A stretch of 64,000 nucleotides of DNA from an uncultured Burkholderiales bacterium (GCA_903906635.1 CAIVLE010000088.1:24017-88016), one strand, 5' to 3'; counted from the first letter of the stretch, positions 19,003 through 32,359 are shown. The notes: generated from the letters alone by a model not told the origin. Made by a program: numbers and translations.

Positions 19003-19968
19003 ATGAAATACGTCACCCGTTGGAGCTCACTGCTTTGGATGTGCCTTGCCGCAGGTCAGGTTTTTGCGCAGTCCTACCCCAGCAAACCCATCAAAGTGGT
19101 GGTGGGCTATGCCGCAGGCGGAGCGGTCGATGTGGTGGCGCGCACCATCGGGCAGAGCCTGTCCTCGAGTATGGGTCAACCCGTGTTGGTGGAAAACAAA
19201 CCTGGTGCGGGCACCAACATTGCCGTCAAGTCGGTGATCGGTGCCGAACCCGATGGCTACACCTTGATGATGGCCGCCAACGCCTTGGCCGCCAACATGG
19301 CGCTGTACCAACCCATGCCCTTTGATGCCGAGCGCGACTTGGTGCCCGTGTCTTTGATCGGTCGCGTGCCCGTGGTCATTGCAGCCAACCCGAACGTGGC
19401 GTACGCCACGGTGAAGCAACTGATTGACGCGGCCAAGGGCAAGCCCAATAGCATTGCCTTTGGCTCGCCGGGCAATGGCTCGACCCCGCACATGGCGATT
19501 GAGTTGTTTGCACGCGCCGCAGGCATAGACTTGCAGCATGTGCCTTATCGGGGGGGATCGCCCGCCATCACCGACGCCATTGGCGGACAAATTCCCTTGG
19601 TGGCCGTTAACGCCTTGGAGGTGTTGCCCCATGCCAAGAGCGGCAAGCTCAAGGTGCTGGCAGTGCTCAGCCCCAACCGCAGTCCGATTTTTCCGGACGT
19701 GCCCACCATTGCAGAGTCTGGCTTTGCTGGCTTTGAAGCCTCGGTGTGGTACGGATTGGTGGCCCCCATTGCCACGCCCAAACCCATCGTGGCCAAGTTG
19801 CACGACGAGGTGCAAAAAGCCCTGCAAACCAAAGAGGTGCGCGATCGCATGAACGCCGTGGGCGGCGAAGTTGTGCCCGGCAGCGCTGAAATGTTTGCCA
19901 ACCTCATCCACTCTGAGCGTCAGCGCTACACCAAGCTGGTGAGAGAAGCCAACATACAACCTGATTGA
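19003..19968 (+). CDS. Tripartite tricarboxylate transporter substrate-binding protein (Bug/TctC family)
   Basis: YPSKPIKVVVGYAAGGAVDVVAR...VLVENKPGAGTNIA; ATG 19003 in frame with ORF 18904..19968. Confidence 0.92.
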   Translation: MKYVTRWSSLLWMCLAAGQVFAQSYPSKPIKVVVGYAAGGAVDVVARTIGQSLSSSMGQPVLVENKPGAGTNIAVKSVIGAEPDGYTLMMAANALAANMALYQPMPFDAERDLVPVSLIGRVPVVIAANPNVAYATVKQLIDAAKGKPNSIAFGSPGNGSTPHMAIELFARAAGIDLQHVPYRGGSPAITDAIGGQIPLVAVNALEVLPHAKSGKLKVLAVLSPNRSPIFPDVPTIAESGFAGFEASVWYGLVAPIATPKPIVAKLHDEVQKALQTKEVRDRMNAVGGEVVPGSAEMFANLIHSERQRYTKLVREANIQPD

Positions 19969-19985
19969 CAAGAAAGAGAACTGAG

Positions 19986-20903
19986 ATGGAATTTCAAAAG
20001 ACCCCCGGCTGGCTCGACTGGTACAACGGCCCCAGCCAACCCACTTTCAAATTGCCCGCAGGCGCTGTGGATGCCCATTGCCACGTGTTTGGTCCCGGCG
20101 CTGAGTTCCCGTATGCGCCCGAGCGCAAATACACCCCTTGCGATGCATCGAAAGACCAGTTGTATGCGCTGCGCGACCACCTGGGGTTTGCGCGCAACGT
20201 GGTGGTGCAAGCCACTTGTCACGGTGCAGACAATCGCGCCATGCTCGATGCCTTGGTCCACTCGGGTGGCAAAGCGCGTGGCGTGGCCACGGTCAAGCGC
20301 AGTGTGAGCGACGCCGAGTTGCAAGCCATGCACGATGTGGGGGTGCGTGGTGTGCGCTTTAACTTTGTCAAACGGTTGGTCGACTTCACACCCAAAGACG
20401 AGTTGCTCGAAATTGCCGCTCGTGTTGCCAAATGGGGTTGGCATGTCGTGATTTATTTTGAAGCGGTGGACCTGCCTGAGTTGTGGGACTTCTTCACCGC
20501 ATTGCCCACCACCGTGGTGGTCGACCACATGGGTCGACCCGATGTGACCAAGCCCGTGGATGGGCCTGAGTTTGAGTTGTTTGTGAAGTACATGCGAGAG
20601 CACCCCAACGTGTGGTGCAAGGTGACATGCCCCGAGCGTCTGACGGCAGCCGGTCCAAAAGCCTTGAATGGCGAGCAAAACGCCTACCAAGATGTGGTGC
20701 CGTTTGCCAAACGCATCGTAGACACCTTCCCCGATCGCGTGATTTGGGGTACCGACTGGCCCCACCCCAACTTGAAAGACCACATGCCCGATGACGGTTT
20801 GTTGGTGGATTTCATTCCGCACATCGCCCCCACACCAGCCCAACAAAAACAGCTGCTGGTGGACAACCCGATGCGCTTGTACTGGCCTGAAGAGGTGGCA
20901 TAA
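19986..20903 (+). CDS. ligI: 2-pyrone-4,6-dicarboxylate lactonase (LigI/PmdD-like)
   Basis: AGAVDAHCHVFGPGAEFPYAPERKYTPCDASKDQL; HMGRPDV; WGTDWPHPN. Confidence 0.93.
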   Translation: MEFQKTPGWLDWYNGPSQPTFKLPAGAVDAHCHVFGPGAEFPYAPERKYTPCDASKDQLYALRDHLGFARNVVVQATCHGADNRAMLDALVHSGGKARGVATVKRSVSDAELQAMHDVGVRGVRFNFVKRLVDFTPKDELLEIAARVAKWGWHVVIYFEAVDLPELWDFFTALPTTVVVDHMGRPDVTKPVDGPEFELFVKYMREHPNVWCKVTCPERLTAAGPKALNGEQNAYQDVVPFAKRIVDTFPDRVIWGTDWPHPNLKDHMPDDGLLVDFIPHIAPTPAQQKQLLVDNPMRLYWPEEVA

Positions 20904-22224
<1,321 letters not shown>

Positions 22225-22241
22225 CCTCCCGGAGTAAATAC

Positions 22242-23198
22242 ATGAGCAAAACCATCAAAGTCGCCTTGGCGGGCGCAGGTGCATTTGGCATCAAACATTT
22301 GGACGGCATCAAAAACATCGATGGCGTGGAAGTGGTCTCGTTGATCGGTCGTGAGCTGGACAAAACCAAAGAAGTGGCCAGCAAATATGGCATCGGCCAT
22401 GTCACCACCGATTTGGCCGACAGCTTGGCCTTGCCCGAAGTGGACGCAGTGATTTTGTGCACACCCACCCAAATGCACGCTTCACAAAGCCTGGCTTGCT
22501 TGAAAGCTGGCAAGCATGTACAAGTGGAAATTCCCATGGCTGACAGCTGGAAAGATGCGGACGAGGTGGTGCGCGTGGCCAAAGAAACAGGCTTGGTGGC
22601 CATGTGTGGCCACACCCGTCGCTTCAACCCCAGCCACCAGTGGGTCCACCACAAAATCAAGGCCGGTGAATTCAACATCCAGCAAATGGATGTGCAAACG
22701 TATTTCTTTCGCCGCACCAACATGAATGCGCTGGGCCAAGCCCGCAGCTGGACCGACCACTTGCTGTGGCACCACGCTGCCCACACCGTGGACTTGTTCG
22801 CCTATCAAGCAGGCAGTCCAATTGTCAAAGCCAATGCAGTGCAAGGCCCGATTCACCCGACCCTGGGGATTGCCATGGACATGAGCATTCAGCTCCAAGC
22901 CGCCAACGGTGCCATCTGTACCTTGAGCTTGTCGTTCAACAACGACGGCCCTTTGGGGACTTACTTTCGCTACATCGGTGACACGGGCACTTACTTGGCA
23001 CGTTATGACGATTTGTTCACGGGCAAAGAAGAGCAGATCGACGTGTCCCAAGTGGCCGTGTCGATGAACGGCATTGAGTTGCAAGACCGCGAGTTTTTCT
23101 CTGCCATCCAAGAAGGCCGTGAGCCCAACAGCAGCGTGGCCCAGGTGTTGCCTTGCTACAAGGTGCTGCACGAGCTTGAATTGCAACTGAACGCTTGA
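22242..23198 (+). CDS. ligC: 4-carboxy-2-hydroxymuconate-6-semialdehyde dehydrogenase (LigC/PmdC-like, Gfo/Idh/MocA)
   Basis: KVALAGAGAFGIKHLDGIKNIDGVEVVSLIGRE...CTPTQMHA...CGHTRRFNPSHQWVH. Confidence 0.92.
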   Translation: MSKTIKVALAGAGAFGIKHLDGIKNIDGVEVVSLIGRELDKTKEVASKYGIGHVTTDLADSLALPEVDAVILCTPTQMHASQSLACLKAGKHVQVEIPMADSWKDADEVVRVAKETGLVAMCGHTRRFNPSHQWVHHKIKAGEFNIQQMDVQTYFFRRTNMNALGQARSWTDHLLWHHAAHTVDLFAYQAGSPIVKANAVQGPIHPTLGIAMDMSIQLQAANGAICTLSLSFNNDGPLGTYFRYIGDTGTYLARYDDLFTGKEEQIDVSQVAVSMNGIELQDREFFSAIQEGREPNSSVAQVLPCYKVLHELELQLNA

Positions 23199-23218
23199 AT
23201 CCACCCCACACAACTGCT

Positions 23219-24226
23219 ATGCAACAACGCCAGATTGGACCTTTCTCCGTTTCAGCCATTGGCCTGGGCTGCATGAACCTGAGCCACGCCTACGCTGCGC
23301 CGCCGACCCCCGAGGTGGCCAGCGCAGTTTTGCACCGTGCGCTGGACTTGGGGTGCACGCTGTTTGACACGGCTGCCCTGTATGGGTTTGGCGCCAACGA
23401 AACGCTGGTGGGCAAGGTGCTCAAGGCGCACCGCCAGCAGATCACGCTGTGCAGCAAAGGCGGCATGGCGGGCGTCACGTTCCCTGATGGCGTCAAGCGT
23501 GTGATTGATGGACGGCCTGAAGCCATCCGACAAAACTGTGAAGACAGTTTGACTCGCTTGGGCACCGATGTGATCGATGTGTACTACCTGCACCGCTGGG
23601 ATAAAAAGGTACCCATTGAAGACAGCGTAGGCGCCATGAGCGACTTGGTGCGTGCTGGCAAGGTGCGCAGCATTGGGTTGAGCGAGGTGTCAGCCACCAC
23701 ACTGCGCAAAGCACACGCGGTGCACCCCATCGCGGCGGTGCAAACCGAGTATTCGCTGTGGACACGCAACCCTGAAATTGCGGTGCTGCAAACGTGTCGT
23801 GAACTGGGCGTTACCTTTGTGCCTTTTAGTCCCGTGGCGCGTGGTTTTATATGCGGCGAATTGCGCGAAGAAAGCGGCTTGGCCGCCAACGACATTCGCC
23901 GTGCCATGCCCCGTTTTGCGCCTGAGACGTATGCCGCCAATGTGAAGCTGCTGGACGCTTACCTAGCTTTGGCGCGTGAGCTGGGATGCACGCCCGCGCA
24001 ACTGGCACTGGCGTGGTTGTTGCACAAAGACAGCACCTTGATTCCTATTCCCGGCACACAAAATATGGGTCATTTGCAAGACAACCTGGCGGCCTCAGCG
24101 GTGGTGCTCTCACCACAACACATGCACCGGCTGGAGGCTTTGATCAACACCCAGACCGTCAAAGGTTTGCGCTACAACGCGCAGAACATGACGGAAGTCG
24201 ACACCGAAGAATTTTTCACGGCCTAA
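23219..24226 (+). CDS. Aldo/keto reductase
   Basis: SVSAIGLGCMNLSHAYA...LGCTLFDTAALYGFGANETLVGK...DVYYLHRWD. Confidence 0.92.
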   Translation: MQQRQIGPFSVSAIGLGCMNLSHAYAAPPTPEVASAVLHRALDLGCTLFDTAALYGFGANETLVGKVLKAHRQQITLCSKGGMAGVTFPDGVKRVIDGRPEAIRQNCEDSLTRLGTDVIDVYYLHRWDKKVPIEDSVGAMSDLVRAGKVRSIGLSEVSATTLRKAHAVHPIAAVQTEYSLWTRNPEIAVLQTCRELGVTFVPFSPVARGFICGELREESGLAANDIRRAMPRFAPETYAANVKLLDAYLALARELGCTPAQLALAWLLHKDSTLIPIPGTQNMGHLQDNLAASAVVLSPQHMHRLEALINTQTVKGLRYNAQNMTEVDTEEFFTA

Positions 24227-24244
24227 TCTTGGCTCGGGCCTGAC

Positions 24245-25234
24245 TCAGTCAATGGTGACGCCGCCGTTTTTGATGACTTGACGCCAGCGCTCGGTGTCTT
24301 CTCGCATCCATTGCGCCATCTCCTCAGGGGTATTGCCCACAGGCTCTGCGCCGGCTTCTGCAAAGCGGCGTGCAACATCGGGGCTGCGCAAAACTTCGGC
24401 CAGGGCGGTCGATAACTTTTGTGCAATGGCGGTGGGTGTTTTGGGTGGGGCGACCACGGCAAACCAAGTCACCGCAATGACTCCTGGCACGATTTCTTGC
24501 ATAGCAGGAATCTGGGGCAACTGGCTTTGACGCTTGCTGCTGGTGACGGCCAACATCTTGAGCTTGCCGCTGCGCAGGTGAGAGCTCGCTTGTGAGACGT
24601 TGCCAAACATGAGGTGCACATGACCGGCCAATAAGTCGGCCATCGCAGGTGCGTCGCCTTTGTAGGGCACGTGCACCATGCGCACGCCTGTTTTTTGTCT
24701 GAACATCTCCGCCGTCAAATGCGAGGTCGAGCCATTGCCTTGGGAGGCGTAGCTCAGCTTGTCAGGATTGGCCTTGGCGTATTGGATCAACTCTTGCACG
24801 GTGTTGACGGGGACCGAAGGGTGAACCATCAGCGCGTTGGGCACCATGCACAAGATGGTGATGGGCGTGAACTTGGCCGGGTCGTAATTGATTTTCGGGT
24901 ACAGGCTCACGTTGATAGACAAGGAGGGCGGGGGGGCCGCCATCAAGGTGTAGCCATCGGGTTCTGCGTTGTAGAGGTACTCCGCTGCGATGTTGCCTGC
25001 AGCGCCGGGCTTGTTGTCAACCACGACGACTTGTCCGAGCTTGGCTCCCAAGCCCTCTGCGACCCAGCGCGGAAACATGTCTGCCGAGCCCCCCGCTGGG
25101 TTGGGGACCCAGAGTTTGATGCTCTTGCTCGGCCATACAGCAGCCGTTTGCGCCGCTGCGGGCTGGGCTGCCATGGGCAGCGCCAATGCCAGTGTGTAAC
25201 TCAGAAAATCGCGTCGTTGCGGTCTGTTGGCCAT
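24245..25234 (-). CDS. Tripartite tricarboxylate transporter substrate-binding protein (Bug/TctC family)
   Basis: WPSKSIKLWVPNPAGGSADMFPR...VVVDNKPGAAGNIAAEY; signal peptide. Confidence 0.92.
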   Translation of the reverse strand: MANRPQRRDFLSYTLALALPMAAQPAAAQTAAVWPSKSIKLWVPNPAGGSADMFPRWVAEGLGAKLGQVVVVDNKPGAAGNIAAEYLYNAEPDGYTLMAAPPPSLSINVSLYPKINYDPAKFTPITILCMVPNALMVHPSVPVNTVQELIQYAKANPDKLSYASQGNGSTSHLTAEMFRQKTGVRMVHVPYKGDAPAMADLLAGHVHLMFGNVSQASSHLRSGKLKMLAVTSSKRQSQLPQIPAMQEIVPGVIAVTWFAVVAPPKTPTAIAQKLSTALAEVLRSPDVARRFAEAGAEPVGNTPEEMAQWMREDTERWRQVIKNGGVTID

Positions 25235-25253
25235 GGTGGAGTTCTTCTACACA

Positions 25254-25736
25254 TCAAAGGGGGATGACAAGCAAGGTTTCCACGATGCGCGAATCGTAGA
25301 CAAATCTGCGGCTTTTGAATTTGGGGCCCTCGGGCGTGATGACCACCTCATCTTGGCATTGCCCCGTTGAGAAGACTTTCATGTCGCCGTCCAACTCCAT
25401 GGTGCGTATCACCAAAAAGTTCGAGCGCACCTGCAGCACGTCGCCATCTTGCCCCACGATTTGCACACCCGAGATGATGTGTCGGTAATGATGGGGTTGG
25501 TAAATGTTGGCAATGCGCATGGACAAGATGCGGTCTCTCAGCTGCGCTGCGCTGTGGGCGTCAATGATGGCCATAGGCAGCTGCCGGTCACGGTTGAACT
25601 TGGACTGCACGGTGTAGCGCCCATCGTCTAGCAGCAACTGGGTGACGGCCTCGACCTGATCTTCATCAATCAGACGCGCCCACTCGTAGATCAGGTTTTC
25701 AACGGCGCGATGGTGTGATTCAGCGTACATCTTCAT
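25254..25736 (-). CDS. Aromatic-ring-hydroxylating dioxygenase beta subunit (TphA3/AndAd-like)
   Basis: DRILSMRIANIYQPHHYRHIISG...DSRIVETLLVIPL; ATGA overlap with alpha subunit stop. Confidence 0.85.
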   Translation of the reverse strand: MKMYAESHHRAVENLIYEWARLIDEDQVEAVTQLLLDDGRYTVQSKFNRDRQLPMAIIDAHSAAQLRDRILSMRIANIYQPHHYRHIISGVQIVGQDGDVLQVRSNFLVIRTMELDGDMKVFSTGQCQDEVVITPEGPKFKSRRFVYDSRIVETLLVIPL

Positions 25737-27034
25737 GCCAGCCCCATGTCGTTGCGGTAGTTGTGCCAAAAGTTTCGGATGGCTCTTTCCGAGAGTTTGC
25801 TGCTGCCGCCACTGACCAAGTCTTTGCCACCCATTTCAATGAATGACTCGCCACTTTCGCCATCGGCCATGGCCTTTTGCATCATCTCGCACACGGCGGC
25901 GTCTTCAACCGAAATCATGCCCGCAGAGCCTGCCAGGTTGGCTTGAGTCAGACGCACTTGGGTGGTGGCCTCGTCGTCGTCTTCAAATCCAAAATAAGTC
26001 CATACCAAATCGCATTGACCAGGTCCTTTGGGCAAGAGTTGTCGGGTGGCCAAGCTGTTGGCAATTTGGTGCAACACAAAGGAGGGGTAGGCGGTCAAAA
26101 TTTGAACGCTGACTCCGTCCCCATATTCATCTCGCCACTTCAAGATGCTGGGGTCTTCCAGCTTCAAACCGTCGTTGTGCGAGCGCAGGTCGGAGGCTGT
26201 TTTATCAAAGTCTGTGGAGGTTTTTTCAGTGCCGGCCTTGGTATAAAAGTACACATGTCGCCCGCTCGCGTCCAAGGTCATGCCGGACTCTTGGGATTGC
26301 CGAGACAAGCCAAACGTGCCGTAGAAGGTGTGCAAGATGTTGGCGTGGTAGGAGTCTCGTGGGTTCTCGTGGTAAGCCTTCCAGTTGGCATGGATGCGTT
26401 GTGTGTCATAGCCCAACACTTTGAGCGGCTTGTGGAGCACGCGGCGAATGCCATGTGCTACGTCGCCCAACCAGTCTTGCAGAGCAGGCGTGTCGTCGCT
26501 GAAGCTTGCGAAAACCAAGCCACAAATTGTCTCGACCCGCAATTTGCGCAAGCCGTGCTCACTGTTTTTGAAATCTTTGGGCAGGCCGCCTTCTCCGCGA
26601 AGGCCGTGGGCAAATGCGGCGTGCGTCAAGTCGCCTTTGAGGTTGTAGTTCCAGGCGTGGTAGACGCAGTAGAGTTTTTTGGCTTTGCCAAAGGCCTCGC
26701 GACACACCATGTTGCCGCGGTGAGCGCAGCGGTTAAGCACAGCATGCAAAGAGCCGTCCTCCGCGCGGGTCAGCACCACCGATTGCTCACCAATGTAGGT
26801 GGTTTTGAAGCTGCCGGCTTCGGGTACCTCGGCTTCTAAGCCAAGATAGTTCCAAGTTTTCCCTTGGAAAATGCGGACCTGCTCTTGGGCATAAATGTCT
26901 GGGTCGGTGTAGATCCAGTAGGGGGCACGGCTGCTGCCCTCGGCGGGCCACTTGCGCTCATGCTTGGGTGCCGGGGAGGGGGAGGGGGAGGCGGGCACGA
27001 TGGGAATGGTGGTCTTGGCGTCTTGAGGGCACAT
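25733..27034 (-). CDS. Rieske-type aromatic-ring-hydroxylating dioxygenase alpha subunit (TphA2/AndAc-like clade)
   Basis: Rieske CAHRG...CVYHAW; mononuclear iron region NPRDSYHANILHTFYG; N-terminal start uncertain (27034 or 27103). Confidence 0.88.
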   Translation of the reverse strand: MCPQDAKTTIPIVPASPSPSPAPKHERKWPAEGSSRAPYWIYTDPDIYAQEQVRIFQGKTWNYLGLEAEVPEAGSFKTTYIGEQSVVLTRAEDGSLHAVLNRCAHRGNMVCREAFGKAKKLYCVYHAWNYNLKGDLTHAAFAHGLRGEGGLPKDFKNSEHGLRKLRVETICGLVFASFSDDTPALQDWLGDVAHGIRRVLHKPLKVLGYDTQRIHANWKAYHENPRDSYHANILHTFYGTFGLSRQSQESGMTLDASGRHVYFYTKAGTEKTSTDFDKTASDLRSHNDGLKLEDPSILKWRDEYGDGVSVQILTAYPSFVLHQIANSLATRQLLPKGPGQCDLVWTYFGFEDDDEATTQVRLTQANLAGSAGMISVEDAAVCEMMQKAMADGESGESFIEMGGKDLVSGGSSKLSERAIRNFWHNYRNDMGLA

Positions 27035-27210
27035 GCTGCGTTGCGTCAGAAATAAAGTTGACAAAAGATACACGCCACGCTGCAGCTCATGTGTCTTGCA
27101 CACGACTTTGAACGCACTGGGGATGTCAGAAAAGTCACAGCTGCGGTCGCTTAAGATTGGGTGTTGTGAATTTCACTTCTTTACCCGTCAACCAACGTAA
27201 CAAAGACACC

Positions 27211-29442
<2,232 letters not shown>

Positions 29443-29469
29443 CGCTGAACGCGACTGAGGTCGTACCGG

Positions 29470-29503
29470 GCCACCGCTGACTTGATTGGCGGTGGCTTTT
29501 TTA
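29470..29503 (+). terminator. Intrinsic terminator downstream of icd
   Basis: GCCACCGC-N11-GCGGTGGC followed by TTTTTT. Confidence 0.85.
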
Positions 29504-29529
29504 ATCTTTGGAAAGAAAGTTCGTTGACC

Positions 29530-30141
29530 ATGAAAATTTTGTTTTCTCCCACCTCGCCCTATGTGCGCAAATGCATGGTGATGGCCATGGAGTTGGGATT
29601 GGATGCTCAGATCACCTTGCTGCCATCCAGTGCCCATCCGGTCAACCGCGATCGCAACATCATTGCGGCCAATCCTTTGGGCAAAGTCCCCACCTTCTTC
29701 ACCGACGACGGACAAGTGTTGTACGACAGTCGAGTGATTTGTGAATACCTCAACGACTTGGGGCAAGGCCAGTTTTTTCCTGCGCAAGGGCCTGAGCGCT
29801 GGACGTCTTTGACTTTGCAGTCTTTGGGCGACGGCATGTTGGATGCAGCGTTGCTGGCCCGCTACGAAGATGTAGCGCGTCCTGAGGCATTGAAGTGGGC
29901 CGACTGGCGTGCAGGTCAAATCGACAAGATCAACACATCGCTTCAAGCCCTGGAGGTTGCACCCCAGACCTTGGCGAATCGGCTCGACATTGGCAGCCTC
30001 ACCATCGGTTGTGCGTTGTGGTACGTGGACTTGCGGTTTCCAGAGCTGAACTGGCGCGAGCGCCACCCCCACGTAGCCGCTTGGTATGCCATCTACAGCC
30101 AGCGCCCAGCCATGTTGGCCAACTGGGCTTTACCTGCTTGA
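29530..30141 (+). CDS. Glutathione S-transferase family protein
   Basis: MKILFSPTSPYVRKCMVMAMELGL...NPLGKVPTFFTDDGQVLYDSRVICEYL. Confidence 0.92.
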   Translation: MKILFSPTSPYVRKCMVMAMELGLDAQITLLPSSAHPVNRDRNIIAANPLGKVPTFFTDDGQVLYDSRVICEYLNDLGQGQFFPAQGPERWTSLTLQSLGDGMLDAALLARYEDVARPEALKWADWRAGQIDKINTSLQALEVAPQTLANRLDIGSLTIGCALWYVDLRFPELNWRERHPHVAAWYAIYSQRPAMLANWALPA

Positions 30142-30176
30142 ACCTGGCAAGGCCCGCGGGTTCACGCTTGATGGCC

Positions 30177-31064
30177 TCAGATCGAGGCAAACAGTTGTCC
30201 CCGTAGCCAAGCGTGCACGGGATCGTCTTGATGTCGCAAGTGCCAGATGGCATACATGGGCATGGACGGGGTCTCAAACGGCAATGCTTCATCGGCTAAG
30301 CCATGCAGCAAACCTTCACGCAACAAGCCAGGAAGGGTCGTCAAACGGGGCGTACCCCGTACAAAGGCGGCAATGCCTGCAAAACTGCTGAGGGTGACGG
30401 CAAAGTGTCGCTGGATGCCGCGTTGTCGCAGCACGTCGTCAATGTCCAATGCCCGTTTGGGTTGGTAAACCACGCTCACGTGCTCTGCGGCCACATAGGC
30501 TTTGAGGGAGCGGGGCGCTTGGCGAACTTGCGGGTCGTAAAACACCCGGTAGCTGTCGCTGAACAATCTTTTGTGCTTGATGTCGGTGGCGTCAGGCGGG
30601 CGCGGGCTGATGACCAATTGGCACTCTTGGTCACGCAGCATCTGCGCGCTGGGAATGTCAGAGGCAAGCACCCGCAAGGTGACCCCTGGTGCTTGGGCGC
30701 GTAGGCGGTTCAACAAACCAGGCAGCAGCAAATCGCGTTGCATGTCATTGGCTGCAATGGTGATGCACTGGTTCAGACGCGAGGGTTCAAACGCCCCGAC
30801 ATGCACAAATCCTTGCATCTGGTTGAGCAGGGTTTGGGCTTGCTGGGCCAAGGCCTCGGCGCGCGCAGTCGGCACAATGCCGCGCCCAGACTTGACAAAC
30901 AAGTTGTCGCCCACGATGGCCCGCAAACGATCGAGTTGATGGCTGACGGCCGATTGGGTGACACCCAGGGTGAGGGCTGCTCGGGTGACCGAACCGTGTT
31001 CGATGACCGTGCTCAAGAGCTTGAGCAAATGCCCGTCCAAATCCAAATGATCAAATTTTTTCAT
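30177..31064 (-). CDS. LysR family transcriptional regulator
   Basis: MKKFDHLDLDGHLLKLLSTVIEHGSVTRAALTLGVTQSAVSHQLDRLRAIVGDNLFVKSGRGIVPT. Confidence 0.92.
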   Translation of the reverse strand: MKKFDHLDLDGHLLKLLSTVIEHGSVTRAALTLGVTQSAVSHQLDRLRAIVGDNLFVKSGRGIVPTARAEALAQQAQTLLNQMQGFVHVGAFEPSRLNQCITIAANDMQRDLLLPGLLNRLRAQAPGVTLRVLASDIPSAQMLRDQECQLVISPRPPDATDIKHKRLFSDSYRVFYDPQVRQAPRSLKAYVAAEHVSVVYQPKRALDIDDVLRQRGIQRHFAVTLSSFAGIAAFVRGTPRLTTLPGLLREGLLHGLADEALPFETPSMPMYAIWHLRHQDDPVHAWLRGQLFASI

Positions 31065-31152
31065 GGAATAGATGAGTTCTAAGCTATTTATTTTATGAGT
31101 ACGGCGCCACATACTTGAACCCATAGACACGATTTGTGTTTCAGGAGACTCC

Positions 31153-31503
31153 ATGCAACCCGTCCATACGCCTATTCCAGGTACCACCTTGTTTGACGGT
31201 GAGCAAGCCCAAAAGGGCTACTCGCTCAACAAGATGTGTTTTTCTTTCAACAGCGCCGATCAACGCCAAGCCTTCAAAGCCGACGAAGAGGCCTACATGC
31301 GCAGCTACGGTTTGAATGCGCAACAAGCCCATGCGATTCGCTCGCGTGATGTGCTGGGCTTGATTGCTGCGGGAGGCAATGTGTATTACTTGGCCAAGTT
31401 TGCAGGCATCTTGGGCCTCGATGTCCAAGACTTGGGGGCTGCACAAACAGGCATGACCAAAGAGGCCTTTAAAGCCAAGCTGCGCGCAGCGGCCAACTCA
31501 TAA
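31153..31503 (+). CDS. Second LigA-type extradiol dioxygenase alpha subunit
   Basis: IPGTTLFDGEQAQKGYSLNKMCFSFNSADQRQAFKADEEAYM...GLIAAGGNVYYLAKFAG. Confidence 0.9.
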   Translation: MQPVHTPIPGTTLFDGEQAQKGYSLNKMCFSFNSADQRQAFKADEEAYMRSYGLNAQQAHAIRSRDVLGLIAAGGNVYYLAKFAGILGLDVQDLGAAQTGMTKEAFKAKLRAAANS

Positions 31504-31522
31504 ACCCACAGGAGCACACAAC

Positions 31523-32359
31523 ATGGCACACATCGTTGGCGGTCTCGCCACCTCACACATCCCCTCGATTGGCGGCGCCATTGCCAAAGGCTTGCAACAA
31601 GACCCCTACTGGAAGCCGTTTTTCGATGGCTTTCCTGCCATCCGTGAGTGGTTGGGTCATGCCAAGCCTGATGTGGCGGTGGTGTTCTACAACGACCATG
31701 GCTTGAACTTCTTTCTCGACAAGATGCCCACCTTTGCGGTAGGAGCTGCGGCGCAATACAACAACGCTGACGAAGGCTGGGGTATTCCCACCTTGCCCCC
31801 CTTCAAAGGCGCGCCTGACTTGTCATGGCACATCATCAACCAATTGGTGGACAACGAGTTTGATGTGGTCACCTGCCAAGAAATGTTGGTCGACCACGCC
31901 TTCACCTTGCCCTTGAAGTTGTTTTGGCCTGACAACGTGTGCCCGGTGCTGACGGTACCCATTTGCATCAACACCGTGCAGTTTCCGCTGCCCTCGGCCA
32001 AGCGTTGTTACAAACTGGGACAAGCCGTGGGGGACGCCATTCGCAGCTGGGGCAGTGATTTGAATGTGGTGGTGTTGGGCACCGGTGGCTTGAGCCATCA
32101 GCTCGATGGTGAGCGTGCGGGGCACATCAACAAAGCGTTTGATTTGGAGTTCTTGGAGAGTTTGAAGCACAACCCAGAATGGGCGACGCAGTTCAGCATC
32201 CATGAGTTGGTGGAAAAAGCTGGGACCCAAGGCATTGAGCTCTTGAATTGGTTGGCCATGCGAGCTGCCTTGGGCCAAACTGTGTCGACGGTGCATCAGA
32301 ACTACCACATACCCATTTCCAACACGGCCACAGGCGTGCTGGCGTTGCAGGCGGGTTGA
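31523..32359 (+). CDS. Second LigB-type extradiol dioxygenase beta subunit
   Basis: TSHIPSIGGAIAKGLQQDPYWKPFFDGF...YNDHGLNFF...VDHAFTLPLKL...GTGGLSHQLDGERAG. Confidence 0.92.
   Translation: MAHIVGGLATSHIPSIGGAIAKGLQQDPYWKPFFDGFPAIREWLGHAKPDVAVVFYNDHGLNFFLDKMPTFAVGAAAQYNNADEGWGIPTLPPFKGAPDLSWHIINQLVDNEFDVVTCQEMLVDHAFTLPLKLFWPDNVCPVLTVPICINTVQFPLPSAKRCYKLGQAVGDAIRSWGSDLNVVVLGTGGLSHQLDGERAGHINKAFDLEFLESLKHNPEWATQFSIHELVEKAGTQGIELLNWLAMRAALGQTVSTVHQNYHIPISNTATGVLALQAG

Noticed and set aside
25877-26839. 320-aa plus-strand ORF
   Set aside because: Antisense to the Rieske alpha subunit.
29530-30141. GST as a lignin beta-etherase (LigE/LigF-like) linked to LigAB2
   Set aside because: Sequence looks like a generic small GST; proximity alone does not support etherase function.
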